Of a stretch of 64,000 nucleotides of DNA, positions 8,086 through 15,683 are shown piece by piece. Made by a program: the position numbers and the translations under genes. The number at the start of each line of letters is the position of its first letter. Position 1 is the stretch's first letter. Origin of the DNA: Streptomyces sp. NBC_00377. GTDB lineage: Bacteria > Actinomycetota > Actinomycetes > Streptomycetales > Streptomycetaceae. The stretch covers positions 7,192,001 to 7,256,000 of the forward strand of contig NZ_CP107958.1 of the NCBI RefSeq assembly GCF_036075115.1, written 5' to 3'. The notes below the pieces were generated by a model. It did not search any database, was not told the origin of the DNA, and saw nothing but the letters and a program-made list of their open reading frames with translations.

Positions 8086-9404
8086 GCGCCCGGCAACCCG
8101 GCGGTCCGCGGCCGCCCGGCAGACGCCTGCACCTGGCCGCACTCTTCCCCGGCGCCGGCGACACCACGGTCTGGGCCGATCCCGACGCCAAGTCGCAGAT
8201 CGAGTTCTCCTCCTTCGAGCGGTTCGCCCGGACCGCGGAACGCGGCCTGTTCGACTTCCTCTTCCTTGCGGAGGGGCTGCGGCTGCGCGAGCACAGGGGC
8301 CGTATCCACGACCTGGACGTGGCGGGACGGCCGGAGTCCCTCACCGTCCTGAACGCGCTCGCCGGGGTCACCGAGCACCTGGGGCTCGCCGCCACGGTCG
8401 ACGCCGCCTTCAACGAGCCGTTCGAACTCGCCCGCAGACTGGCCACCCTCGACCACCTCAGCGGCGGCCGGGCGGCCTGGAACGTGGTGACCTCCGCGGA
8501 CGCCCTCACCGGCGAGAACTTCCGCCGCGGTGGCTACCTCGACCACGCCGACCGGTACGACCGGGCCGCCGAGTTCGTCGCCACCGCGCGGAAGCTGTGG
8601 GGCTCCTGGACACCGGACGGGGTGCCCCGGCCGTTCGCTCACCGGGGCCGGCACTTCGACATCGCCGGGGAGTTCACCCTGCCGCGCTCGCCGCAGGGGC
8701 ACCCGGTGGTGATCCAGGCGGGGGACTGCGGTGAGGGACGGGAGGCCGCCGCCGCCACCGCCGACATCGTCCTCACCCGGCACGGCACGCTGGAGGCCGG
8801 GCGGGCCCTCTACGCCGACGTCAAGGGGCGGCTGGCCAAGTACGGCCGCGGCCCCGGCGATCTGAGGGTCATGCCCGGCGTCACCGTCGTCCTCGGGGAG
8901 ACCGCCGCCGAGGCGCAGGAACGGGCCGCCACGATCAGACGGCAGCAGATCTCCCCGCAGAACGCCGTCCTCGCCCTGGAGCAGATCTGGGGCCTCGACC
9001 TGTCGGGGTACGACCCCGACGGGCCGTTGCCCGAGATCGACCCGGTGGCAGGCTCGGGGCTCACGCGGGGCCGCACCCGGCGCGGGGACGCCGTCGCGAC
9101 GGCGCGGAGGCTGCGGGCGCTGGCGAAAGAGAAGGGGCTGTCCCTCCGGCAGACCGTGATCGAGACGAGCGCCCGGCAGTCCTTCGTCGGCACGCCCGAG
9201 GCGGTCGCCGCCGGACTGGAGGAGTTCGTGCGCGAGGACGCCGCCGACGGCTTCGTCCTCGAACCGCATCTCGCGCCCGGCGGCCTCGACGGGTTCGTCG
9301 ACCGGGTGGTGCCACTGCTCCAGGAGCGCGGCGTGTTCCGTACGGAGTACGAGGGAAGCACCCTGCGCTCACACCTCGGGTTGCCCGACCCCGTAGCCCC
9401 CTAG
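8082..9404 (+). CDS. NtaA/SnaA/DszA-family flavin monooxygenase
   Basis: 440-residue LLM monooxygenase with the full layout of nitrilotriacetate, dibenzothiophene sulfone and pristinamycin IIA monooxygenase enzymes: FARTAERGLFDFLFLAEG, LAATVDAAFNEPFELARRLATLDHLSGGRAAWNVVTS, the NFRRGGYLDHADRYDRAAEF insert and SPQGHPVVIQAGDCGEG. Start ATGA overlaps the stop of the preceding LLM gene, indicating translational coupling. The reaction is expected to be oxygenation of a C-N or C-S bond with FMNH2. The stop codon TAG (9402-9404) is the last three bases of a CTAG that also forms the left boundary of a palindromic mobile element. Confidence 0.85.
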   Translation: MSARQPGGPRPPGRRLHLAALFPGAGDTTVWADPDAKSQIEFSSFERFARTAERGLFDFLFLAEGLRLREHRGRIHDLDVAGRPESLTVLNALAGVTEHLGLAATVDAAFNEPFELARRLATLDHLSGGRAAWNVVTSADALTGENFRRGGYLDHADRYDRAAEFVATARKLWGSWTPDGVPRPFAHRGRHFDIAGEFTLPRSPQGHPVVIQAGDCGEGREAAAATADIVLTRHGTLEAGRALYADVKGRLAKYGRGPGDLRVMPGVTVVLGETAAEAQERAATIRRQQISPQNAVLALEQIWGLDLSGYDPDGPLPEIDPVAGSGLTRGRTRRGDAVATARRLRALAKEKGLSLRQTVIETSARQSFVGTPEAVAAGLEEFVREDAADGFVLEPHLAPGGLDGFVDRVVPLLQERGVFRTEYEGSTLRSHLGLPDPVAP

Positions 9405-9569
9405 GGCGTGTCTGACAATTCCCGCCGGGCGCGCGGCGTCCGGCACGGCACCTCGCCGCGTTGTCGCATCACCCGAGTACATCCAGTACGCGGGCGATGC
9501 TCCGCCTTGCGATGCACCGCACCGCACCGGACGCCGCGCGCTGATCCGACGCGAATTGTCAGACACGCC
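9405..9569. mobile_element. Palindromic MITE-like element, CTAG flanked
   Basis: 165-bp non-coding element with perfect 17-bp terminal inverted repeats GGCGTGTCTGACAATTC (9405-9421 and complement 9553-9569), flanked on each side by CTAG (9401-9404, 9570-9573) as a 4-bp target duplication. The interior folds on itself around GTACATCCAGTAC near 9480-9488, making nearly the whole element one imperfect hairpin. Its ends resemble the right end of the adjacent IS (GGCGTTTCTTACC), so that transposase may mobilise it. It directly follows the flavin monooxygenase stop and could act as its terminator. Confidence 0.8.
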
Positions 9570-9606
9570 CTAGCCCGGTAGCCCTCTAGGAGCTCTCTTA
9601 CGGATC

Positions 9607-9675
9607 ATGAGCGGAGATCCGAGTGCAGACCTGCTCGCGTTGGCAGAACTGCCGCCTGCAACGATGCGTCTGTGA
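9607..9675 (+). CDS. Tiny reading frame coupled to the next gene
   Basis: A 22-codon frame (MSGDPSADLLALAELPPATM followed by RL) whose TGA overlaps the GTG start of the next gene by four bases. It starts 17 bases inside the proposed left end of the IS. It may be a leader that couples translation, or the leftover C-terminus of a truncated gene. Too short for any family call. Confidence 0.25.
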   Translation: MSGDPSADLLALAELPPATMRL

Positions 9676-10022
9676 GCTATGACCTTGCTGTATGGGACGG
9701 TGACCGTCCAGTCGACGACCGCCAAGCGGGCTCGATGTATGACGGGTTCTACGAGCGCTACCTGGAGTCGGACGATGTCGTTGTGCCTCCGGCGCCGCGC
9801 ATCGTGGCGTACGTGGATGCCCTCGTCGCGCGGTATCCAGATGACGTCGACCACAACGTCGTGTGGGCGTCGACACCGGTCATCGATGAGGCATCGGGCC
9901 CGATCGTGTACTTGGTCATGTCTTACGCCAGGGCCGAGGAAGTGTCCGAGTACGCCGCTGAACTGGCGCGCGAGCACGGCCTCGTCTGCTTCGATCCGCA
10001 GAGCGAATGTCTCCGCCCCTGA
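9672..10022 (+). CDS. Small conserved hypothetical protein, passenger of IS
   Basis: 116-residue acidic soluble protein starting MSYDLAVWDGDRP, with FYERYLE, APRIVAYVDALVARYPD, SGPIVYLVMSYARAEEVSEYAAELAREHGLVCFDPQ and ending CLRP. This pattern belongs to a small protein family common in streptomycetes, often found next to polymorphic toxin or mobile regions; an immunity-like role is possible but not shown. It begins at GTG overlapping the preceding tiny frame and ends 12 bp before the convergent transposase stop. Its codon use is slightly less G/C-biased (GAT, GTG, ATC mixed) than the neighbours, consistent with transfer. Confidence 0.6.
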   Translation: MSYDLAVWDGDRPVDDRQAGSMYDGFYERYLESDDVVVPPAPRIVAYVDALVARYPDDVDHNVVWASTPVIDEASGPIVYLVMSYARAEEVSEYAAELAREHGLVCFDPQSECLRP

Positions 10023-10034
10023 GCTGGCTGTTGA

Positions 10035-10879
10035 TCAGCGGGCGGACCAGAGGAAGATGCCCGCAAGGAGGAGGCCGGCGCGGTAGACCGTGGCGGTTTT
10101 CTCGTAGCGGGTAGCCAGGCCGCGCCACTGCTTGAGGCGATTGATGCAGCGCTCGACGGTGTTGCGCTGCTTGTAGGCTTCGCGGTCGAATCCGGGCGGG
10201 CGCCCGCCGCTGCGACCCTTGCGCTGGCGGTTGGCGATCTGGTCGGCAGGCTGCGGGATCACAGTCCGTACTCCGCGCCTTCGCAGAAGGTCCCGAATAG
10301 CTCGTGACGAATACGCCTTGTCGGCCAGCACCATGAAGGGCCTGGTCCTGGGCCTACCGATACGACGTGGGATCCGGATGGCAGCCATCACGTGATCGAA
10401 CGCCGGCGCGTCTCCGGCCTGGCCGGGCGTGAGCACGAAACACAGCGGGCGACAGCGACTGTCAGCGGCGAGATGGATCTTCGTGGTCAGTCCACCACGC
10501 GACCGTCCGATCGCGTGGTCGGCGGGCTCATCAGCCGGGGCCCCTTTTTACGGGCCCCGGCGCCGTTCTGGTGCACGCGCACAACCGTGGAGTCGACCGC
10601 GACGACCCAGTCCAGCTCGCCGTCCGCATCGGCTTGGGCGAGCAGGGCAGTGAAGACGCGATCCCAGGTGCCATCGATCGCCCAGTTCCTCAACCGTGTG
10701 TAGACGCCTTTCCACGAGCCGTACTCCGCGGGGAGGTGCACCCATTGTGAGCCAGTCTGGAACTTCCAGGCGATCGCGTCGATCACCTGTCGGTGATCGC
10801 GCCACCGCCCGCCGCGCCTCGGTGTCCGGTCCGGCAACAACGGCTCTATCCGCGCCCACTGCGCGTCAGTCAACGGCAC
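10035..10879 (-). CDS. IS5-family transposase, two frames joined by -1 frameshift
   Basis: DDE transposase encoded in two overlapping frames. The N-terminal part starts at GTG 10879 (PLTDAQWARIEPLLPDRTP) and carries the first catalytic Asp in VVAVDSTVV. The C-terminal part (stop at 10035) carries the second Asp in VLADKAYSS and the Glu in RNTVERCINRLKQWRG. The frames meet at A5G4 on the minus strand (10541-10549): slipping one base back on AAA-AAG restores a continuous protein reading RKKGAPADEPADHAIGRSRGG. Programmed -1 shifting at such runs is known for the IS427 group of IS5. All three catalytic residues are present, so the element may be active. Confidence 0.8.
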
Positions 10880-10927
10880 GGCCAGACCAACGATCCGATG
10901 ATCGGTAAGAAACGCCCTAGCCCGGTT

Positions 10928-10967
10928 GGCGGCTCGGCGGCTCGGCGGCTCGGCGGCTCGGCGGCTC
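10928..10967. repeat. Five tandem copies of GGCGGCTC
   Basis: The 8-bp unit GGCGGCTC is repeated exactly five times just outside the IS right end, in the region upstream of the DUF1684 gene. Confidence 0.8.
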
Positions 10968-11004
10968 GGTGGGCCGGTAGGGGACCGGCGCGTCGCACGA
11001 CGAC

Positions 11005-11066
11005 AAGACGATCGCATGACGACAGAAGACGATCCCATGACGACAGGACTGATCCCATGACAACGG
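11005..11066 (+). repeat. Three tandem ~21-bp units, each with an ATG
   Basis: Units 11005-11025, 11026-11046 and 11047-11066 share the pattern GACGATCNCATGACGACAG. Each contains ATG-ACN-ACN; only the third ATG (11057) is in frame with the DUF1684 gene. No good ribosome-binding site precedes it. Confidence 0.7.
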
Positions 11067-11863
11067 ACACGGCGAAGGACCCGGCGACGGACGCCTCGGA
11101 TGACTGGAAGCGGTGGCACGAGCGCCGCGTCGCGGCGGTCTCGGCGCCCTACGGGCCGCTCGGGCTCGTCGGCACCTACTGGCTCGAGGACTTTCCGGAC
11201 GGCCGACTTCCGGACACCCCCGGGACCTGGGTGGCCGAGGGGGATGCCGTGGTGCTCACCGCGGGCGGCTCCGACGGGCTGACCGTGGACGGGAAGCCGT
11301 TCAGCGGGCGGACACGGCTCGGCGCCGACACGGGACCGGTGGACGCGGCCCGCGTCGCCCACGGTGGGCGGCGGCTGGTCGTGCTGGTCCGCGAGGGTGT
11401 CGTGGGGGTGCGCGACCACGATCCGGACTCCGCGGCCCGGCGCTGGTTCGCCGGCATCGACGCGACCCCGTACGACCCCCGCTGGTCGGTGCCGGGCCGC
11501 TTCACCCCGTACGGCGAGGAACGCACCGTACGGGTGCCGAACGCCGACGGGCGGGAGCGTGGTCTCGGGCTCGGTGGGGAACTGGCGTTCGTCCTGGACG
11601 GGCGGCGGCACACCCTTCGGGTGAGCGTGCAGGGGGACGGTTCGCTGTGGGCGGTGTTCGCCGACGCCACCAGCGGGGTGAGCAGCTATCGCTTCCGGTT
11701 CCTGTACTCCGGCGCACCCGATGCGGACGGACGCACGACGGTCGACTTCAACCGGGCCGTACTGCCTCCGTGCGCCTTTGTGGATGCATTCCTCTGCCCG
11801 TTCCCGCCGCCGGGGAACACATATGACGTGGCGGTCGAGGCAGGAGAGCGCAACCTGGTCTGA
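11057..11863 (+). CDS. DUF1684 domain protein
   Basis: 268-residue soluble protein of the DUF1684 family. Recognisable features are WKRWHERRVAAV near the N-terminus, a beta-rich middle, FTPYGEERTVRVPNADG, and the conserved C-terminal TTVDFNRAVLPPCAFVDAF followed by CPFPPPGNTYDV. The family is widespread in bacteria and has no established reaction, though the conserved PPCAF...CPFPPPGN block suggests an active or binding site. Start placed at 11057, the last of three repeated ATG units. It is transcribed alone; an inverted repeat CGGCCG-TT-CGGCCG at 11945-11958 downstream could end the transcript. Confidence 0.8.
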   Translation: MTTDTAKDPATDASDDWKRWHERRVAAVSAPYGPLGLVGTYWLEDFPDGRLPDTPGTWVAEGDAVVLTAGGSDGLTVDGKPFSGRTRLGADTGPVDAARVAHGGRRLVVLVREGVVGVRDHDPDSAARRWFAGIDATPYDPRWSVPGRFTPYGEERTVRVPNADGRERGLGLGGELAFVLDGRRHTLRVSVQGDGSLWAVFADATSGVSSYRFRFLYSGAPDADGRTTVDFNRAVLPPCAFVDAFLCPFPPPGNTYDVAVEAGERNLV

Positions 11864-12089
11864 GCTGGGACAAGAGGCTGTAAGGGGGATCAACTCACGC
11901 AGTTCGTCGAAGGTCTGACGGCCGAAAGGCGCCCTTGCGCCGACCGGCCGTTCGGCCGAATACTCCCCCTCAGCGCTTGTCAGGGTCACGGCGTGTCCGA
12001 AATCCGGACGAATGCCTGTCCCTGGCTGCGCCTCACGGGCCCCGACCCCACACCACGGGCCCCCGACTTCCCCTGGGAGGGAACGAAAC

Positions 12090-13001
12090 GTGAGGATCAA
12101 GCGCACCACCCCCACCACCCCCACGCGCGGTATCTCGAGACGGACCCGGCTGACCGCCGTGGCCACCGGACTCGTGGCCGCAGCCGCCATCGCCATCCCC
12201 CACGCGAGTGCGGCCGACAGCGCCACCTTCAGCAGCGCCCAACTCAAGAGCGCCGGAAACTCGGTGCTCCAGGCGGACGTCCCGGGCACCGCCTGGGCGG
12301 TCGACGCCAAGACCAACCGCCTCATGGTCACCGTCGACAGCACGGTCTCGGACGCCGAGATCGCGAAGATCAAGGAGCAGGCGGGCAGCAACGCCGGCGC
12401 GCTCACGATCAAGCACACCCCGGGCAGGTTCAACAAACTGATCGGCGGCGGCGACGCCATCTACGGCGGCGGCTACCGCTGCTCGCTCGGCTTCAACGTC
12501 GTCAGCGGGAGCACCTACTACTTCCTGACCGCCGGGCACTGCGGCGAGGTCGCCTCGACCTGGTACTCCAACTCCGGACAGACCACCGTGCTGGGGACGA
12601 ACTCCGGCTACAGCTTCCCGACCAACGACTACGCGCTGGTCCGCTACACCAACACCTCGGTCGCCAAGGCGGGCACCGCCGGCAACACCGACATCACCAG
12701 CGCCGGCAACGCCACCGTGGGCCAGTCGGTCATCCGGGACGGCTCCACGACCGGTATCCACACCGGCCGGGTGACCGCCCTGAACGCGACCGTCAACTAC
12801 GGCGGCGGTGACGTGGTCTACCAGATGATCCAGACCAACGTCTGCGCCGAGGGCGGTGACTCCGGAGGGGCGCTCTACACCTCCGGCGGTGTCGCGCTGG
12901 GTCTGACCTCCGGTGGCAGCGGCAACTGCTCCTCGGGCGGTACGACCTTCTTCCAGCCCGTGACCGAGGCCCTGAGCCGTTACGGCGTCAGCGTCTTCTA
13001 G
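12090..13001 (+). CDS. Secreted S1 serine protease, streptogrisin B-like
   Basis: 303-residue preproprotein. A twin-Arg-containing basic N-terminus and hydrophobic helix (residues 21-41) form a signal peptide, residues about 42-117 are the foldase-type propeptide, and the mature enzyme starts at IGGGDAIYGGG (Ile118). The catalytic triad is His150 (LTAGHC), Asp180 (NDYALV) and Ser258 (GDSGGA). Disulfide cysteines CSLGFN, GHCGE, NVCAEG and GNCSSG are all present. It resembles streptogrisin B. GTG 12090 is chosen for its GGAGGG site 8 bases upstream; a longer frame lacks one. A second streptogrisin relative lies 1.3 kb downstream. Confidence 0.9.
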   Translation: MRIKRTTPTTPTRGISRRTRLTAVATGLVAAAAIAIPHASAADSATFSSAQLKSAGNSVLQADVPGTAWAVDAKTNRLMVTVDSTVSDAEIAKIKEQAGSNAGALTIKHTPGRFNKLIGGGDAIYGGGYRCSLGFNVVSGSTYYFLTAGHCGEVASTWYSNSGQTTVLGTNSGYSFPTNDYALVRYTNTSVAKAGTAGNTDITSAGNATVGQSVIRDGSTTGIHTGRVTALNATVNYGGGDVVYQMIQTNVCAEGGDSGGALYTSGGVALGLTSGGSGNCSSGGTTFFQPVTEALSRYGVSVF

Positions 13002-13004
13002 TCC

Positions 13005-13073
13005 CAGGAGTCCCGGCACAGGAGTCCCGGCACACGAGTCGCCGCGCAGGAGTCCCGGCGCAGGGGTCCGGTG
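13005..13073. repeat. Five imperfect 14-bp tandem repeats
   Basis: CAGGAGTCCCGGCA is repeated about five times with small changes directly after the protease stop codon. Confidence 0.75.
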
Positions 13074-13109
13074 CAGGACCGCTCCACCTGGCCTGCGGCC
13101 GATCACGGG

Positions 13110-13144
13110 CGAGCCCCCGTACGCAACCGGCGTGCGGGGGCTCG
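13110..13144 (+). terminator. Hairpin terminator after protease
   Basis: A 15-bp stem (CGAGCCCCCGTACGC with its complement, one G:U pair) and a 5-base loop, followed by CTCTTG. Confidence 0.75.
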
Positions 13145-13235
13145 CTCTTGCCCGGAGGGCGGGGTTACCGTCGGAGTACAGGGCAGTGATGCGAGGCAGC
13201 GCTGCGGGCAGTGCTGTGGACCCTTGGGGGCCGGC

Positions 13236-14081
13236 ATGGTCGAGGAGCTGATGGCGGCGGGAGTCACGCTCGTGGCCGCCGGGGCGGTGTACGTGGCGGC
13301 GGCGGCGCGGGTCGTCAAGCAGTACGAGCGGGGCGTGGTCCTGCGGCTCGGGAAGCTCCGGCCCGAGGTGCGCGGCCCCGGGCTCGCGCTGATCCTGCCG
13401 GGCATCGACCGGCTGCGGAAGGTCAACATGCAGATCGTCACGATGCCGGTGCCCGGGCAGGAGGGCATCACCCGGGACAACGTCACCGTGCGCGTGGACG
13501 CCGTCGTCTACTTCAAGGTGACCTCGCCCGCCGAGGCGGTCATGCGGGTGGAGGACTACCGGTTCGCGGTCTCGCAGATGGCGCAGACCTCGCTGCGGTC
13601 CATCATCGGCAAGAGCGACCTGGACGATCTGCTCTCCGACCGCGAAAAGCTCAACCAGGGCCTGGAGCTGATGATCGACAGTCCGGCCATCGGCTGGGGG
13701 GTGCAGATCGACCGGGTGGAGATCAAGGACGTCTCGCTGCCGGAGTCGATGAAGCGGTCCATGGCGCGGCAGGCCGAGGCCGACCGTGAGCGGCGGGCGC
13801 GGATCATCAACGCGGACGCCGAACTCCAGGCGTCGAAGAAGCTCGCCGAGGCGGCGAAGGAGATGTCCGAGCAGCCGGCCGCGCTCCAGTTGCGGCTGCT
13901 CCAGACGGTGGTGGCGGTCGCCGCGGAGAAGAACTCCACGCTGGTGCTGCCGTTCCCGGTGGAGCTGCTGCGCTTCCTGGAGCGGGCACAGCAGCAACCG
14001 CTTCCTCCGACGTCCTCCACACCCGCGACGACTTCGACACCTCCGGCGGCCGGAGCGGAGTCGGGTTCAAGCCAGGACTAG
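13236..14081 (+). CDS. SPFH/band 7 (slipin-type) membrane protein
   Basis: 281-residue stomatin-like protein. One N-terminal hydrophobic segment (AAGVTLVAAGAVYVAAAA, residues 6-24) anchors it, then the SPFH domain with RVVKQYERGVVLRLGKL, GPGLALILPGIDRL, NMQIVTMPVPGQEGITRDNV, VDAVVYFKVTSP, and the YRFAVSQMAQTSLRSIIGK stretch typical of slipins. It is followed by a coiled-coil-like EADRERRARIINADAELQASKKLAEAA, and a Pro/Thr-rich tail. Such proteins organise membrane microdomains; no NfeD partner is adjacent. ATG 13236 sits after a GGGGG stretch; ATG 13251 is an alternative. Confidence 0.85.
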   Translation: MVEELMAAGVTLVAAGAVYVAAAARVVKQYERGVVLRLGKLRPEVRGPGLALILPGIDRLRKVNMQIVTMPVPGQEGITRDNVTVRVDAVVYFKVTSPAEAVMRVEDYRFAVSQMAQTSLRSIIGKSDLDDLLSDREKLNQGLELMIDSPAIGWGVQIDRVEIKDVSLPESMKRSMARQAEADRERRARIINADAELQASKKLAEAAKEMSEQPAALQLRLLQTVVAVAAEKNSTLVLPFPVELLRFLERAQQQPLPPTSSTPATTSTPPAAGAESGSSQD

Positions 14082-14101
14082 ACCTGTCGCCCCGTAAGTG
14101 G

Positions 14102-14116
14102 TTACTCACGCGTAGC
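14102..14116. promoter_or_regulatory. TTAC-N6-GTA motif upstream of protease gene
   Basis: TTACTCACGCGTAGC matches the twin repeats in front of the secreted lipase (TTACTGACGCGTAAC at 21251). It lies 210 bp before the protease start. A shared regulator is possible but unnamed. Confidence 0.3.
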
Positions 14117-14326
14117 GTTTGCAGTGCGAATTCTCCTGTGCCGACCGGGGGCCAGCCCGGGGTGGTGAAGGCGCGGAGGGCGCACGGTGTTCACCCTGTG
14201 CGCGTCCTGAAGTCGACCTTGTGTGCTCCCTGAGCGGTTCGGAAGAGTGGGCGCCCGTCGACCACCCTTCCGGCCCTGAGCGGTCCCCATAACCGCCCGG
14301 GCCGACCCCCCACAGGAGGACGCGAG

Positions 14327-15409
14327 TTGAAGCACCGACGCATATCCGGGCGGCGGACGGTCATGGCGGGCGCGGGTGTCGCCGCCCTCGTCGCGGCCGG
14401 AGTGACATTCCAGACTGCGAACGCCAGTGAGCCTGCGAAGGCCCCGCGGCCCACCCTCCTTTCGGCCCTCGCGGCCGGAAAGCTCGCCTCGACGCTCGGC
14501 CGGGACCTCGGCGCCGACGCGGCGGGCACGTACTACGACGCCAAGAGCAAGAGCCTCGTGGTGAACGTCCTCGACGCGGCCGCCGCGAAGACCGTCGAGG
14601 CGGCCGGCGCCAAGGCCAGAATCGTCGAGAACTCCCTCGCGGAACTGACCGGCGCCCGTACGACGCTCAAGGCGGACGCGTCCCTCCCGGGCACCGCCTG
14701 GGTGACCGACCCGACCACCAACAAGGTCGTCGTCACCGCCGACCGCACCGTCTCCGACGCCGGGTGGGCGAAGCTCGGCAAGGTGGTCGACGGGCTCGGT
14801 CAGGTGGCCGAACTCCAGCGCACCAAGGGAGAGTTCAAACCCTTCATCGCCGGCGGTGACGCCATCACCGGCGGCGGCGGGCGCTGTTCCCTCGGATTCA
14901 ACGTGGTCAAGGGCGGTCAGCCGTACTTCCTGACCGCCGGGCACTGCACCGACGCCATCTCCACCTGGTCGGACACCTCGGGCGCCGAGATCGGGGCCAA
15001 TGAGGTGTCCAGCTTCCCGGACAACGACTACGGCCTGGTCAAGTACACCGCCGGCGTCGACCACCCGAGCGAGGTCGACCTCTACAACGGCTCGGCCCAG
15101 CAGATCACCGGCGCGGCCGAGGCCACCGTCGGCATGAAGGTCACCCGCAGCGGCTCGACCACCCAGGTGCACTCCGGCACGGTCACCGGCCTGGACGCGA
15201 CGGTGAACTACGGCAACGGCGACATCGTGAACGGGCTCATCCAGACCGATGTCTGCGCCGAGCCCGGGGACAGCGGCGGCTCCCTCTTCTCGGGCGGCAG
15301 CGCCGTCGGCCTGACCTCGGGCGGCAGCGGCGACTGCACCTCCGGCGGAGAGACGTTCTTCCAGCCGGTGACGGAGGCGCTGTCGGCGACGGGGACGCGG
15401 ATCGGCTGA
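14327..15409 (+). CDS. Secreted S1 serine protease, streptogrisin-like with long propeptide
   Basis: 360-residue preproprotein starting at TTG 14327 behind AGGAGG (7-base gap). A basic signal sequence with RRT ends near residue 34; a long propeptide (about 140 residues, longer than that of streptogrisin A/B) runs to Ile174, where the mature IAGGDAITGGGGRCSLGFN begins. Catalytic residues His206 (LTAGHC), Asp234 (NDYGLV) and Ser316 (GDSGGS) are intact. The mature part is most like streptogrisin A/D. Together with the protease at 12090 it forms a paralogous pair about 57 percent alike by eye in the catalytic domain. Confidence 0.9.
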   Translation: MKHRRISGRRTVMAGAGVAALVAAGVTFQTANASEPAKAPRPTLLSALAAGKLASTLGRDLGADAAGTYYDAKSKSLVVNVLDAAAAKTVEAAGAKARIVENSLAELTGARTTLKADASLPGTAWVTDPTTNKVVVTADRTVSDAGWAKLGKVVDGLGQVAELQRTKGEFKPFIAGGDAITGGGGRCSLGFNVVKGGQPYFLTAGHCTDAISTWSDTSGAEIGANEVSSFPDNDYGLVKYTAGVDHPSEVDLYNGSAQQITGAAEATVGMKVTRSGSTTQVHSGTVTGLDATVNYGNGDIVNGLIQTDVCAEPGDSGGSLFSGGSAVGLTSGGSGDCTSGGETFFQPVTEALSATGTRIG

Positions 15410-15430
15410 CCCGCTGACGTGACCCGACGG

Positions 15431-15462
15431 AGGTCCCGCCCCGTGCGCGAGGGGCGGGGCCT
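15431..15462 (+). terminator. Hairpin terminator
   Basis: 12-bp stem AGGTCCCGCCCC / GGGGCGGGGCCT (one G:U pair) with an 8-base loop, 22 bp after the protease stop. Confidence 0.75.
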
Positions 15463-15604
15463 CTCGCGTGCCGAGGGCCGCCGGGGGAGCCGTCGGGCGG
15501 GTCGGCGCCCATGGTCTGTTTCGTGTCCGCACCGGCCGCTATGTCATGTTCGCGCGGACCGGGGGCGGGGGTGTTTCCGCAGGTGGGAGGCGTCCGAATG
15601 GTTG

Positions 15605-15620
15605 TCGTACAGATGTTCGG
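15605..15620. promoter_or_regulatory. LexA/SOS box 1 upstream of dnaE2
   Basis: TCGTAC-AGAT-GTTCGG matches the actinobacterial SOS consensus TCGAAC-N4-GTTCGA at 10 of 12 positions. Confidence 0.7.
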
Positions 15621-15650
15621 GAATTGGTCTATGGTGGGGGTGGGAGAGCT

Positions 15651-15666
15651 GGGAACTGATGTTCGA
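15651..15666. promoter_or_regulatory. LexA/SOS box 2 upstream of dnaE2
   Basis: GGGAAC-TGAT-GTTCGA matches TCGAAC-N4-GTTCGA at 10 of 12 positions, with a perfect right half. It ends 17 bp before the dnaE2 start. Confidence 0.65.
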
Positions 15667-15683
15667 TTACGTGGGAGGTGCGG

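Larger units (their letters stand above)
9590..10916. mobile_element. IS5-type element, apparently with passenger gene
   Basis: The right end is clear: GGCGTTTCTTACCGATCAT read from 10916 on the minus strand, followed by CTAG 10917-10920. A matching left end (14 of 19 identical without gaps, GAGCTCTCTTACGGATCAT) begins at 9590 right after CTAG 9586-9589, so the element would be 1,327 bp with a 4-bp duplication. It holds an IS427-group-like transposase in two frames and a 116-aa passenger reading frame. An alternative left end near 10021, giving an ordinary IS of about 895 bp, shares GAGCTGG...GATCA but lacks the flanking CTAG. Confidence 0.6.
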
